A DNA stretch of 64,000 nucleotides from Symsagittifera roscoffensis (Eukaryota > Xenacoelomorpha > Acoela > Convolutidae), in contig NC_087071.1 of NCBI RefSeq assembly GCF_963678635.1, forward strand, positions 12,661,088 through 12,725,087. Direction: 5' to 3'. Within the stretch, counting starts at the first letter, position 1. Each line of letters starts with the position of its first letter. The notes beneath the pieces are model-generated. The model had not been told where the DNA came from. It worked only from the letters and a program-made list of their open reading frames with translations, and ran no database searches. Made by a program: the position numbers and the translations under genes. Below, piece by piece: positions 53,985-63,426 of this stretch.

Positions 53985-54862
53985 GTGCCAGTCGGTCATA
54001 TCTGGAAGTTTGACCTTGAGGGACACGGAAATACGTGATTTTCGAGGGAAGTTTTATTTTTCAAAATTTCGAATGGAGCCTGTCATGCTCAGTTTTCTCG
54101 CAACAACTGAAAACAAAAAGTGAAAAATTAGAACGACCGAATTTACAATTGCGGGAAAATACTTAAGAAAACAGCAGGAAATTGCTATTCGCAATTTCCA
54201 GATAAAAAATAAGACACGAGTAGAGCCATCTTATCCTAAAATAGGAGGCAAGATAATCACGAGAGAAGAGAGCAATTATTCAAACTGAACCAGAGTGAAC
54301 CTTCAACGGAAAGGTGGACAGCTGGAGTGTCCCAATGGTTCAGACTAAAACTTCAATTCTAGAGTCTAAACTTATTTCTGTTATTAAAACTGATTAGTAT
54401 TGAACTTATCAAGTTATCTTATTTAATTCTCGAGTTGTTCATTAATTTAATTACTCCTAATACTCAAGTGCGTCAACATGTGAGTTCCTAATTTAATTTT
54501 CTCGAGTGTGTTTTATGATTGTTTTGTTGAGATAAGGCGAGTTTTAGGTTGATCCATCTGAAATGGATCAAAGTTCCACTGTCCTATAAAAAGTAACTTA
54601 ACGGAGTGTTCCGACCCTGTTTTTAACGGCGTTCGTGAGACCTAAGTATGGGAACGTTCTTATTTTCTAGAGTGGGGTGATATTTTGGTAGTAGCTTTCA
54701 AGCTGTAACGGGTTCTAGTCTCATGTCGCAAGCGAACCGAATTGGCTCCGACCGTTCTTGAGGTAGAAAAACACAAGATATAGCGTCCTTGACTCTTGAG
54801 CCAATGGTTATAGGGCCTGTTTTACTTAAGCCTCATATGTGACCGAAGTAGGCGACTGTTAC
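53985..54862 (+). repeat. Element 2 3' LTR (type B, 878 bp)
   Basis: From GTGCCAGTCGG to GGCGACTGTTAC, near-identical to 31936-32830. Followed directly by the ACATT duplication. Confidence 0.9.
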
Positions 54863-54867
54863 ACATT
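54863..54867 (+). repeat. Target-site duplication of element 2, right
   Basis: ACATT, matching 31931-31935. Confidence 0.8.
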
Positions 54868-55055
54868 TCTCCAAAATGGCCGTTTTTGACGTTTCTAAGA
54901 ATTATTACGGATTATATCCGAATCCTTCAGCCTTCACGATTTGTCTAATTGTCCGAATAACGCTCTTAATCCTTCAAAACCGCCAATTCGGAAGGTTCGC
55001 TGCTGAAAACTCGAAACTGCTGAATCTGCATTTTTGTCTAATCTGGTCGAATGTC
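54868..55055 (-). repeat. Inverted relic of a type A LTR 5' end
   Basis: Reverse complement of the first roughly 200 bp of the type A LTR, ending in GAATGTCAC (inverted GTGAC start). It is the sequence into which element 1 was inserted. Confidence 0.75.
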
Positions 55056-55459
55056 ACGGCTCTACTCTCGTGTATTTTTATGTCTGGAAATTGCGAATAG
55101 CAGTTTCTCGCTGCTTTTTTCGACCACTTTCCCCCGATTGTAAATCAGTTCTCCTGGTGTTATGATTTTTTTATTTTCAGTTGTCGCGAGAAACTTGAGC
55201 ATGACATCTCCAATTCGATTTTTTGAAAATATTCATTTCAACCAAAAATCATGTTTCTTGTGTTGCTCAAGGTCAGTTCAAATTTTCCCGCGATTCTAAC
55301 TCGAATTTTTTGTCTGACTATTTCTCGTATTTTTAGTTTTCGCGAGAAACTTGAGCATGATAGGCTCAATTCGAAACTTTAAAATTTATTTTTGTCCCCA
55401 AAAATCAAGGTTAAAAGTTCAACTGAAGACCAAACTTCCAATCATGACCGACTGGCACA
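55056..55459 (-). repeat. Inverted relics of type B LTR 5' ends
   Basis: Two diverged, partly overlapping reverse-complement copies of the type B LTR start. The second ends in ATGACCGACTGGCAC, the inverse of GTGCCAGTCGGTCAT. Its last part and the following 120 bp recur at 59876-60171. Confidence 0.7.
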
Positions 55460-55586
55460 AACTCACACTCAGACGGGTTCAAGATCAGGCCAATTTTAGC
55501 AATTTCTTCTTTTATCAGAAGAAGATCGGCGAGGACAAGGAATCAGTGATCTCCAGCTGAAACAACGTCGAGATACCCAGTACGAT

Positions 55587-56501
55587 GTGACATTCGACCA
55601 GAATGGCGCCAAAATGCATGGCGACTTTAAAATTTTAATCTGACGGTAAACTGGTAAAATTGGCAGTTCTTGCAGATTAGCACTATTAGTCGAGCAATTT
55701 AACGGATCAGGAATGGTCAGTTTAGCTTGAAGTTATAATTTTTGAAAATTCGTTTCAAAAATTAAGACACGTCACGACCTTAAAATTTTCGCGACAACTG
55801 AAGATAAGAAAAAACAGAACAGCACTATTCCTTGAAATGGACGAGGTGAACGACCATTGTACGATACAATTTGAAATTGCAATTGAGATTATTGTTGGAA
55901 GAAGATTCCGAGCTGTAACGATTGTAACTGTACAATCGTTACCGAAGATTTTCCGAGAAACAGGAAGGGTATTGGGACGACCGTGCCAGCCTTCCGGAAG
56001 GACGATAAGACCGCTCTTCGTCCGGATTCTTGAATCCGGAAGGATCTCGGGAAGAGAACTCAAATTCGGTTTTAACAACATTTTTTAGCTTCCTGGAGTG
56101 TCCTGAATTGATTAAATAACAACTATAATCGTTTTCTGATTATGAGAAGCTAGGATATGAGGGAAAGGGTTGATCCATTTCGGATGGGAATGATGGTTTT
56201 TATCTACTGAACAAAAATAATAGTAATATAATTAATAAGTAGTAGCCCTGTTTTTAGGAGTGACCTCGTGGACGGGGGATACTGAGACCCAGCCATGAGC
56301 TCGCTATTTTGCATGTAACTAAGTTGGTCTGAGCGTTCTGACCGAAGGTCAAAACAGTAACGATTTTGTCGAGCTGATGTTAAAAGGACCACACAAAGAG
56401 CTGGCTTTGGTAGAGACGGTTAAAAGCATGGAGAGCTATGTTTAGTCGTTTTACAACCTAGCTTTATTTTCCGTCGATATGTACTTCCGGGCGAATCTTA
56501 C
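55587..56501 (+). repeat. Solo LTR, type A, 915 bp
   Basis: From GTGACATTCG to GAATCTTAC with no internal region. Flanked by ACGAT at 55582-55586 and 56502-56506, a 5-bp target duplication. It contains the 'actgagacccagccatgagc' block also found in the 5' LTR of element 1. It probably arose by LTR-LTR recombination. Confidence 0.85.
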
Positions 56502-56506
56502 ACGAT

Positions 56507-56927
56507 TTGCTGAAGAGCTAAACAAACCTCGAGGGTGACAATCGGATCCCCTTGATGAAGTCCAATTTTTGAGTTTAGCACGAACGAAGCTGCCGTGTAC
56601 AAGGCAGCTTTTCTCTCTGTAGCACAACGAAAAGAAAGAAAAAAGCTCATTAACACGATCCTTGAACACGCTGGCAACGAAATCCGAAAAATAAATTCGT
56701 TCCCGGATAGCCGAAATTTTGGATCTACTTAACCGGGAACGAATTTTTTTTTTTCGGCTATCCGGAAACGAATTTATTTTTCGGCTATCCGGGAACGATT
56801 TTGTTTTTCGGCTATCCGGAAACGAATTCATTTTTTAGCAAATCGAGAATCCCCATTGTACCCCCTTACCAATTTCTTAATTACTTTCAAATTGCGCATA
56901 AAGTGATCATTTTTTTCTAGAAGGGAA
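56507..56927. other. Upstream region of TatD-like gene with short repeats
   Basis: No gene recognised. At 56690-56835 there are four copies of a unit like 'ttcggctatccggaaacgaa', the first inverted relative to the others, so a hairpin is possible. At 56911-56920 a TTTTTTCTAG acceptor-like site lies just before the ATG of the next gene, as at nematode trans-splice sites. Confidence 0.5.
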
Positions 56928-57337
56928 ATGGCTGTCAGGCGAAAAATCATCGATATAGGTTCCAATTTAACCGATCGTGTGTTCAATGGCTGTTATCACG
57001 GTTCGTTCAAACACAAAGATGATTACCATTTTGTTCTGAACACAGCTTTCAATTCTGGATTGGAGAAGATCATTGTTACATCAGGTAACATAAATTGATT
57101 TTGGAGTTTATTTATTAAAGCATGCGCTTCCTACTTATCATATTGGTTTCCTCTACCGTAGGATGTCTTTCCGACACGGATGAAGCACTTAAACTGGTGA
57201 ACCTCAACGAGAAACTTTTCACCACTGTTGGTTGTCATCCGACAAGGTGCAATGAATTCGAAGATCAAACGAAGGCAGAGTCGCATGAAAAGTATTACGA
57301 GCTTCTCTCACAGACAATAGAGGGTAACAGAAACAAG
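56928..57337 (+). CDS. TatD-family metal-dependent nuclease, first two exons
   Basis: Exon 1 56928-57084, intron 57085-57161 (GTAACA...ACCGTAG), exon 2 57162-57337 (donor GTTTTT). The 110 encoded residues match the start of TATDN1-type nucleases: IDIGSNLTD with the metal-binding region near the N-terminus, GLEKIIVTSG and LFTTVGCHPTRCNEFE. Family members are Mg-dependent 3'-5' DNases with a TIM-barrel fold; the C. elegans relative acts in DNA degradation during apoptosis. The next expected block (GE-x-GLDY) was not found before the LINE at 57502. Either a long intron holds the insertions, with later exons beyond 64 kb, or the gene is truncated. Confidence 0.8.
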
Positions 57338-57501
57338 GTTTTTATCAGCTGCTCTTTTGAGATAATAAACTTCTTCTTAACTCTGAAAACGGTTGAATTT
57401 TTGTCGGTTTCACTTGTCTTTTTTTAAATTCAACTTTCATATCACAAGCAGAGCAGAGCGAAATGTCATATCACGATGTGCACTTTTTTCTAACCCATTG
57501 T
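57338..57501 (+). other. TatD-like gene intron, left part
   Basis: AT-rich with no further exon seen; runs to the 3' tail of the LINE. Confidence 0.4.
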
Positions 57502-59049
57502 AGTAGTAGTAGTAGAACAGGATTTAGGGTTGTTATCCCATGGGTTTGCACCCAAAATGTAGTTTTAGTGTTAATGAGTTCTGAGTTTTCCATTTGGGTT
57601 ACAGTTTCCACATGGACACATTATTTGCCATGTGCAGCTGTCCATTTCTGAATATCTTTCGAAGATTTTCCAATAAATTTCTGCTATGTCAGATTTCTGT
57701 ATGTCAGATAACTGTTTTGAGGTATGTCAAATTATGACATTGAAAAGTGCTGGGCATCTAATGAAGTCTGAGTTGGTTTTCTTAAGGCGAGTTTTCGGTA
57801 TTTGATATTCGTTTCTTTCATTTTGTCTCATTGAGCTTTTGGTGTTTTCGGCATATTGGTTAATGTCAATTTCGTAGTTATTGCGAACTATAGAAATGAA
57901 CAGAAGGAGGTCGTGCATTTCAATGTACAGAGACAGCGGTAGCATTCTTATTTTTTGTAGTCTACACTTATATGGGATATGTGAGTTAAGCATCCATTTG
58001 GTCGCCGTTCGCTGAACCTTTTCAATTGCTCGGAGGTGTGATTTCGAGTAGTGCGTTACTGACGCGCCATAAACTACCATTGGGACTACATACCCCGTGT
58101 AGGCATTTAGCTTAGAAATTATAGGACAGTTTTTAGAGAGGTTACGCTTTAGTGAGTAAAAAGCCGATAGCGACTTCTGACAACGCTTAGACGCATTTAC
58201 ATTCCATGAGAGAGTGGTTGTTACTAAAATTCCTAGATCCTTTTGTTCAGTTTCGATTTTTAGGATATTCCATTAATTTGACCTTCCAGCTCGTTTTTGA
58301 AATTAACGAGAGTATATTTTCCGGTATTTAGTCGCATTTGGCTTTTACTACACCAATTTTTAATTGTCGTAGTGGAATAGTTCATTTCTGTTTGAGTTGT
58401 TGCTATAACCTTAAAGTCATCAGCATATCCAAAAGAGTCAACTAGATTCAAGTTATCTGGTAAGTCGTTTATATATAGTATGAAAAATAATGGTCCCAAT
58501 AGAGAACCTTGAGGGACACCACTTGTTACGTAACATATCTTAGACTTTGCTTTGTTTATTCGCACATACTTTTTTTGAAGAAATAAATAAGAGGCTATTA
58601 AATGAATTGCTTTTCCTCCAAAACCATAACACTTCAATTTATGCATCAAAAGTTGATGCGGAACGCAGTCAAAAGCATTTTTTAAAATCTAGATAGAGCG
58701 CTGTTATATTTTTGGTCGTTTGGTCATCATAATTTATGTATACTTGATGTAAGTTAGCAAGGAGTTGGGTAATTGCTGAATGTTTTTTACGAAAACCATA
58801 TTGAGAGTTATGAAGTTGATGTCGCACTCTTTCATAAATGTAGTCAAATATAACTTTTTCGAAAATTTTTGAGATGCAGCATAGTAAACTTATCGGTCTG
58901 TATCTTTTAATATCGCATTTGTTCCCATCTTTGAAGATTGGGACAACTTCACTTAACTTCCACGTTTCTGGGAATATACCTTTATTCAAAAAAGTTGATA
59001 CTGTTTTCGCTAAGTTTGTGTAGACAAGATTTTCCAAATTATCTGGACC
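57502..59049 (-). mobile_element. 5'-truncated CR1/jockey-type LINE, reverse transcriptase
   Basis: On the minus strand the RT domain reads in order: VVPIFKDGNKCDIKRYRPIS, YGFRKKHSAITQLL, then after a frameshift near 58660 GVPQGSLLGPLFFILYINDL and FGYADD (active site about 58417-58428), then after stops the C-terminal ORF 57727-58080. The endonuclease is missing. The 3' end is a TAG/CTA-type microsatellite at about 57502-57515, as is common in CR1-like LINEs. The 5' end stops abruptly at the purine tract of an LTR fragment. Inactive. Confidence 0.85.
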
Positions 59050-59875
59050 TCCGGGGAGTATGTGACATTCGACCAGAATGGACAAAAATGCAGATGCAGC
59101 AATATCGAGTTTTAAGCAGCGAACCTTCTGATTTGGCGGTTTCGAAGGAATAAGAGCGTTATTCGAACGATTGGACAAATCGTGAAGGCTGATGGATTCG
59201 GAAGTTCCTAAATTTTAAAAATTCGAATTGTTGAAGTAATAATTCTATGAAACGTCAAAAACAGCCATTTTGGAAAAAAACCGAAATATAAACACAACAA
59301 CGATAGTTGCGTCAACGACAACAACGGAAAAATTGAGAATCGGAATCAAAGAAAAAGTAAAAGAAACAGAGACCACTCCGAGTTGCAACTATTGTGCCGC
59401 TACAATAGTTGCAAGGCCGTTGCGAATAACGGTGAAGGGTGTAAGACAGCCTTCCGGAAGGAGAATAAGAGTCTTATTTCGCCGGATTCAAGAATCCGGA
59501 GGGGTCTCGGGATTTGGACTGAAACTGTTTTTTTTACATAAAATTTTAGCTTCCCTATTATGCCCTGAATTGAATTTAATTAATATCTGAATTCATTTTG
59601 CAAGGAAGAGAAGCTAGGAGTTGGGGGGAAGGGTTGATCCATCTTCGATGGAGATGATGATTTTTATCTACTGAGCAAAAACAATCATAATTTAATAAAT
59701 AGTAGTAGCCCTGTTTTTAGGAGTGACCTCGTGGAGCGTTCTGTTCGAAGCCGGAGAACAGTAACGTTTTTGTCGACCCGATGTTGAAAAAACCACCAAA
59801 AGAACTGGCTTGGTAGAGACGGTGAAAAGCTTGTACAGCTCTGCTTAGACGTTGGCCAGTCGTCTTAGAACCTAG
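59050..59875 (+). repeat. Purine tract plus type A LTR, truncated
   Basis: TCCGGGGAGTAT (59050-59061) followed by a type A LTR from GTGAC 59062, nearly identical to 31077-31890. It breaks off at 59875 inside 'gaacctag', about 40 bp before the expected end. Only about 12 bp of internal sequence remain on its left before the LINE, so the rest of that element is gone. Confidence 0.8.
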
Positions 59876-60171
59876 CGATTCTAACTCGAATTTTTTGTCT
59901 GACTATTTCTCGTATTTTTAGTTTTCGCGAGAAACTTGAGCATGATAGGCTCAATTCGAAACTTTAAAATTTCTTTTTGTCCCCAAAAATCAAGGTTAAA
60001 AGTTCAACTGAAGACCAAACTTCCAAATATGACCGACTGGCACAAACTCACACTCAGACGGGTTCAAGATCAGGCCAATTTTAGCAGCTTCTTCTTTTAT
60101 CAGAAGAATATCGGCGAGGACAAGGAATCAGTGATCTCCAGCTGAAACATCGTCGAGATACCCAGTACGAT
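59876..60171 (-). repeat. Duplicate of inverted LTR relic
   Basis: Nearly identical to 55291-55586, including the inverted type B LTR start and the ACGAT just before an LTR. Breakpoint on the left at the truncated LTR. Confidence 0.8.
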
Positions 60172-61102
60172 GTGACATTCGACCAGAATGGCGCCAAAAT
60201 GCATGGCGACTTCAAAATTTTAATCTGATGGTAAACTGGTAAAATTGACAGTTCTTGCAGATTAGCACTATTAGTCGAACAATTTAACGGATCAGGAATG
60301 GTCAGTTTAGCTTGACGTTACAATTTTTAAAAATTCGTTTCAAAATGAAGACACGTCACGACCTTAAAATTTTCGCGACAACTGAAGATAAGAAAAAACA
60401 GAACAGCACTATTCCTTGAAATGGACGAGGTGAACGACCATTGTACGATACAATTTGAAATTGCAATTGAGATTATTGTTGGAAGAAGATTCCGAGCTGT
60501 AACGATTGTAACTGTACAATCGTTACCGAAGATTTTCCGAGAAACAGGAAGGGTATTGGGACGACCGTGCCAGCCTTCCGGAAGGACGATAAGAACGCTC
60601 TTCGTCCGGATTCTAGAATCCGGAAGGATCTCGGGAAGAGAACTCAAATTCGGTTTTAACAACATTTTTTAGCTTCCTGGAGTGTCCTGAATTGATTAAA
60701 TAACAACTATAATTGTTTTCTGATTATGAGAAGCTAGGACATGTTGTTATGTTGAGATAAGGCTAGTTTTAGGTTGATCCATCTGAAATGGATCAAAGTT
60801 CCACTGTCCAATAAAAAGTAACTTAACGGATTGTTCCGACCCTGTTTTTAACGGCGTTCGTGTATTTTGGGTATTTTGAGACCTAAGTATGGGAACGTTC
60901 TTATTTTCTAGAGTGGGGGATTTTTTGGTAGTAGCCTTTAAGCTGTAACGGGTTCTAGTCTCATGTCGCAAGCGAACCGAATTGGCTCCGACCGTTCTTG
61001 AGGTAGAAAAACACAAGAGATAGTGTCCCTGACTCTTGAGCCAATGGTTATAGGGCCTATTTTTCTTAAGCCTCATATGTGACCGAAGTAGGCGACTGTT
61101 AC
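60172..61102 (+). repeat. Element 3 5' LTR, chimera of types A and B
   Basis: 60172 to about 60738 matches the solo type A LTR (55587-56153); from about 60741 to 61102 it matches the 3' part of the type B LTR (TATAAAAAG-like region onward), ending GGCGACTGTTAC. The total of 931 bp is a normal LTR length. Confidence 0.8.
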
Positions 61103-61114
61103 ATAGTGTTTTTA

Positions 61115-61129
61115 TGGCGCTCCTGGGTG
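61115..61129 (+). promoter_or_regulatory. Putative primer-binding site of element 3
   Basis: TGGCGCTCCTGGGTG, 12 nt after the LTR end as in element 2. Confidence 0.6.
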
Positions 61130-61568
61130 TTTTTACGACATCATGACTACGGAGTCGAACCCACTTGACACAGCTCCGGGCTGCATGCCCATTCTAGAGT
61201 ACCGGTGGTACGGTTCAGCGGGAACGTGTAAACCTTCCGGATGTACCGTGATAGCTTTTTAAGAAAACTTGAGAAAACTTCCTGGTACGCTCTCCGAACG
61301 AGGCCTAGCTAACCGAGTAAAGGGGGGTGACCAGGGAAACAAAAACAAGAAAAAAGTATAGAAAAAGGAACAAAAACCATAAAACGAAAATACACTGACT
61401 TTGATACCGGATCATTTGGATCAAACCTTTATATTAATTAATTAGTATACCCATACTGTTTTATAAGACCGATCGTTTCGATCAATCTAGCAATTTAAAC
61501 CAGTGACTTCAATAAGGTGCCCGAGTGGGGGGCGTTGTTAAGGGTTTTCAGATAGATTGCAACCTAGC

Positions 61569-61758
61569 CGGACCACTAGGAGACTTGACTGGAAGAGGTG
61601 ACCAGTCGAGTGGGAAAGTGGTTCACAAGGATCGAACCGGACCACTAGGAGACTTGACTGGAAAGGGTGACCAGCCGAGTGGGAAAATGGTTCAAAGGAT
61701 CGAACCGGACCACTAGGAGACTTGACTGGAAGAGGTGACCAGCCAAGTGGGAAAGTGG
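61569..61758 (+). repeat. Three 68-69-bp leader repeats
   Basis: Units start at about 61570, 61639 and 61707 (GGACCACTAGGAGACTTGAC). Element 2 has two at the same place. Confidence 0.85.
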
Positions 61759-62605
61759 TGCTGCTGTCAAGTGCAGAACAGAGACAACCAGCACAGGATC
61801 ACCACAGGAGGACACACAGGGGTGTTCTCAAGTTGGGCAACGGGTATCGTTAGAATCCACATTACATTATAGGAGATAAGTGTAAAATTGGATAAGCGGA
61901 GTCCCATTGTTTTGAGGAAGTTTTTGCACAAGGTCTACGGTTTTCTCTCGAGAGGTTTAGCACCCGGCGCTTAAGGGATTTTTCGACTTAAGAGGGGGGC
62001 TTAAGAGGGGGGATGTTAGAAGGGGGCTGGTTAAGTTAGAGGTTAGCGGTTATCAATTGTAAAAAGGGGGGACACATTAGAGTAACTAATTGTTCGGCAT
62101 CGTCGAGTTAGTTACATTAGATTTTTACACGCGTTGGTTATAGGAAGCGGACATCCAAAATTAGAATCAAGTTAAGGTAGGTACCCTGGTCGGATCGGTA
62201 GGGGGAACGGACATAGACAGTTTTTGTGATACCCCATAAGATCGCTAGCAGGGGGGAGCAAAACGCGTGGCAATCGGGTACCAGACATTTTTCGGACAAG
62301 ATTGACATCAGTCGACCTTGAATTTCAGGAGAATTCAACCGTCTGTTTTTGAGATTTTTTCCAGTTTAAAGTTTTACGTTTTGGTGAAAATTTGTTGTTG
62401 GTATTTTAACGAACAGGCGATCACAAGATACCTGCGGGGAATTTAGAGTTTCAAATACTGGGGGGTCAGTATTTGGGTTTTGACCAGTAAGATAGGGATT
62501 TTGGGAAAATTTTTACTAGAGCTCAAGTGGTGGTAAAACGTGCAGTGGTTCAATAGTCCCTACAACGAAGAAGAAGAGACCCGATATCCAGACACTCAGT
62601 GACGA

Positions 62606-63229
62606 GTCTTGGGACAGTACCGAAGAAGTCTTGGGACATTGCAGTCTGGGGACAGTCTTGGGGCAACACAGTCTTGGGACAGTCTTGGGACAGTGCAGCC
62701 TTGGGACAGTCTTGGACCAGAGCAGTCTTGGTACGAAACAGTCTTGGGACAGTGGTCTTGGGACAGTGGTCTTGGGACATTGGTCTTGGGACATTGGTCT
62801 TGGGACATTAGTCTTGGGCCATTGGTCTTGGGACATTGGTCTTGGGACAGTGGTCTTGGGACATTGGTCTTGGGACAGTGGTCTTGGGACATTGGTCTTG
62901 GGACATTGGTCTTAGGACATTGGTCTTGGGACATTAGTCTTGGGCCATTGGTCTTGGGACATTGGTCTTGGGACAGTGGTCTTGGGACAGTGGTCTTGGG
63001 ACATTGGTCTTGGGACATTACTCTTGGGACAGTGGTCTTGGGACATTAGTCTTGGGCCATTGGTCTTGGGACATTAGTCTTGGGACAATAGTATTGGGAC
63101 GTTGGTCTTGGGCCATTGTTCTTGGGACATTAGTCTTGGGACAGTGGTCTTGGGACGTTGGTCTTGGGACATTGGTCTTGGGACACTAGTCTTGGTACAC
63201 TAGTCTTGGGACGTTGGTCTTGGGACATA
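62606..63229 (+). repeat. 13-bp minisatellite in element 3 leader
   Basis: Same GTCTTGGGACAGT-type unit as at 34351-35117, about 620 bp, here dominated by the ATT variant. The 'ctagtcttggggcca'-type variants (GGGCCATT) are specific to this copy. Confidence 0.95.
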
Positions 63230-63426
63230 AGTCAGGTTGAAGTAACCAATTGAAAAATCATATTCTCTATCCTACACTAACATATAAAATTTTCAAGAGC
63301 TTAAGAAAAGTTGTTTTTAGCAAATCGTCGATTTCTTTTTATAACATTTTTTTTTGTCAAAGGGGTTTTAACCTTAGAGTAGAATTTTATAGATAGTAAT
63401 ACTGTAAATAGCAACAATTGTAAATA

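Larger units (their letters stand above)
31936..54862 (+). mobile_element. Element 2: giant Ty3/gypsy-type LTR retroelement, 22.9 kb
   Basis: Flanked by ACATT at 31931-31935 and 54863-54867. It has near-identical LTRs of type B (895 and 878 bp), a leader with minisatellite, gag-pol, macro-like extension, spacer and third coding region. Coding capacity is largely kept: open frames of 492, 862 and 1493 codons. There are still frameshifts (gag, protease, RT-RNase H junction) and stops, so this copy is probably not autonomous. The near-identical LTRs and intact target duplication show it is much younger than element 1. Confidence 0.92.
61103..63426 (+). other. Element 3 leader, non-coding
   Basis: Nearly identical to 32831-35404, with a different repeat copy number (three 68-69-bp units, shorter 13-bp minisatellite). 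No gene. Confidence 0.75.

Noticed and set aside
56507-56900. Coding exon on the minus strand upstream of the TatD-like gene
   Set aside because: The open frame is created by the 'ttcggctatccgg' repeats and shows no domain or splice signals.
59050-59875. Intact 3' end of another full element
   Set aside because: Only about 12 bp of internal sequence precede the LTR and the LTR itself is truncated.
60172-61102. TG...CA boundaries for the LTRs
   Set aside because: These boundaries give no target duplication for element 2 or the solo LTR, while GTGxC...GTTAC gives a perfect 5-bp duplication for both.
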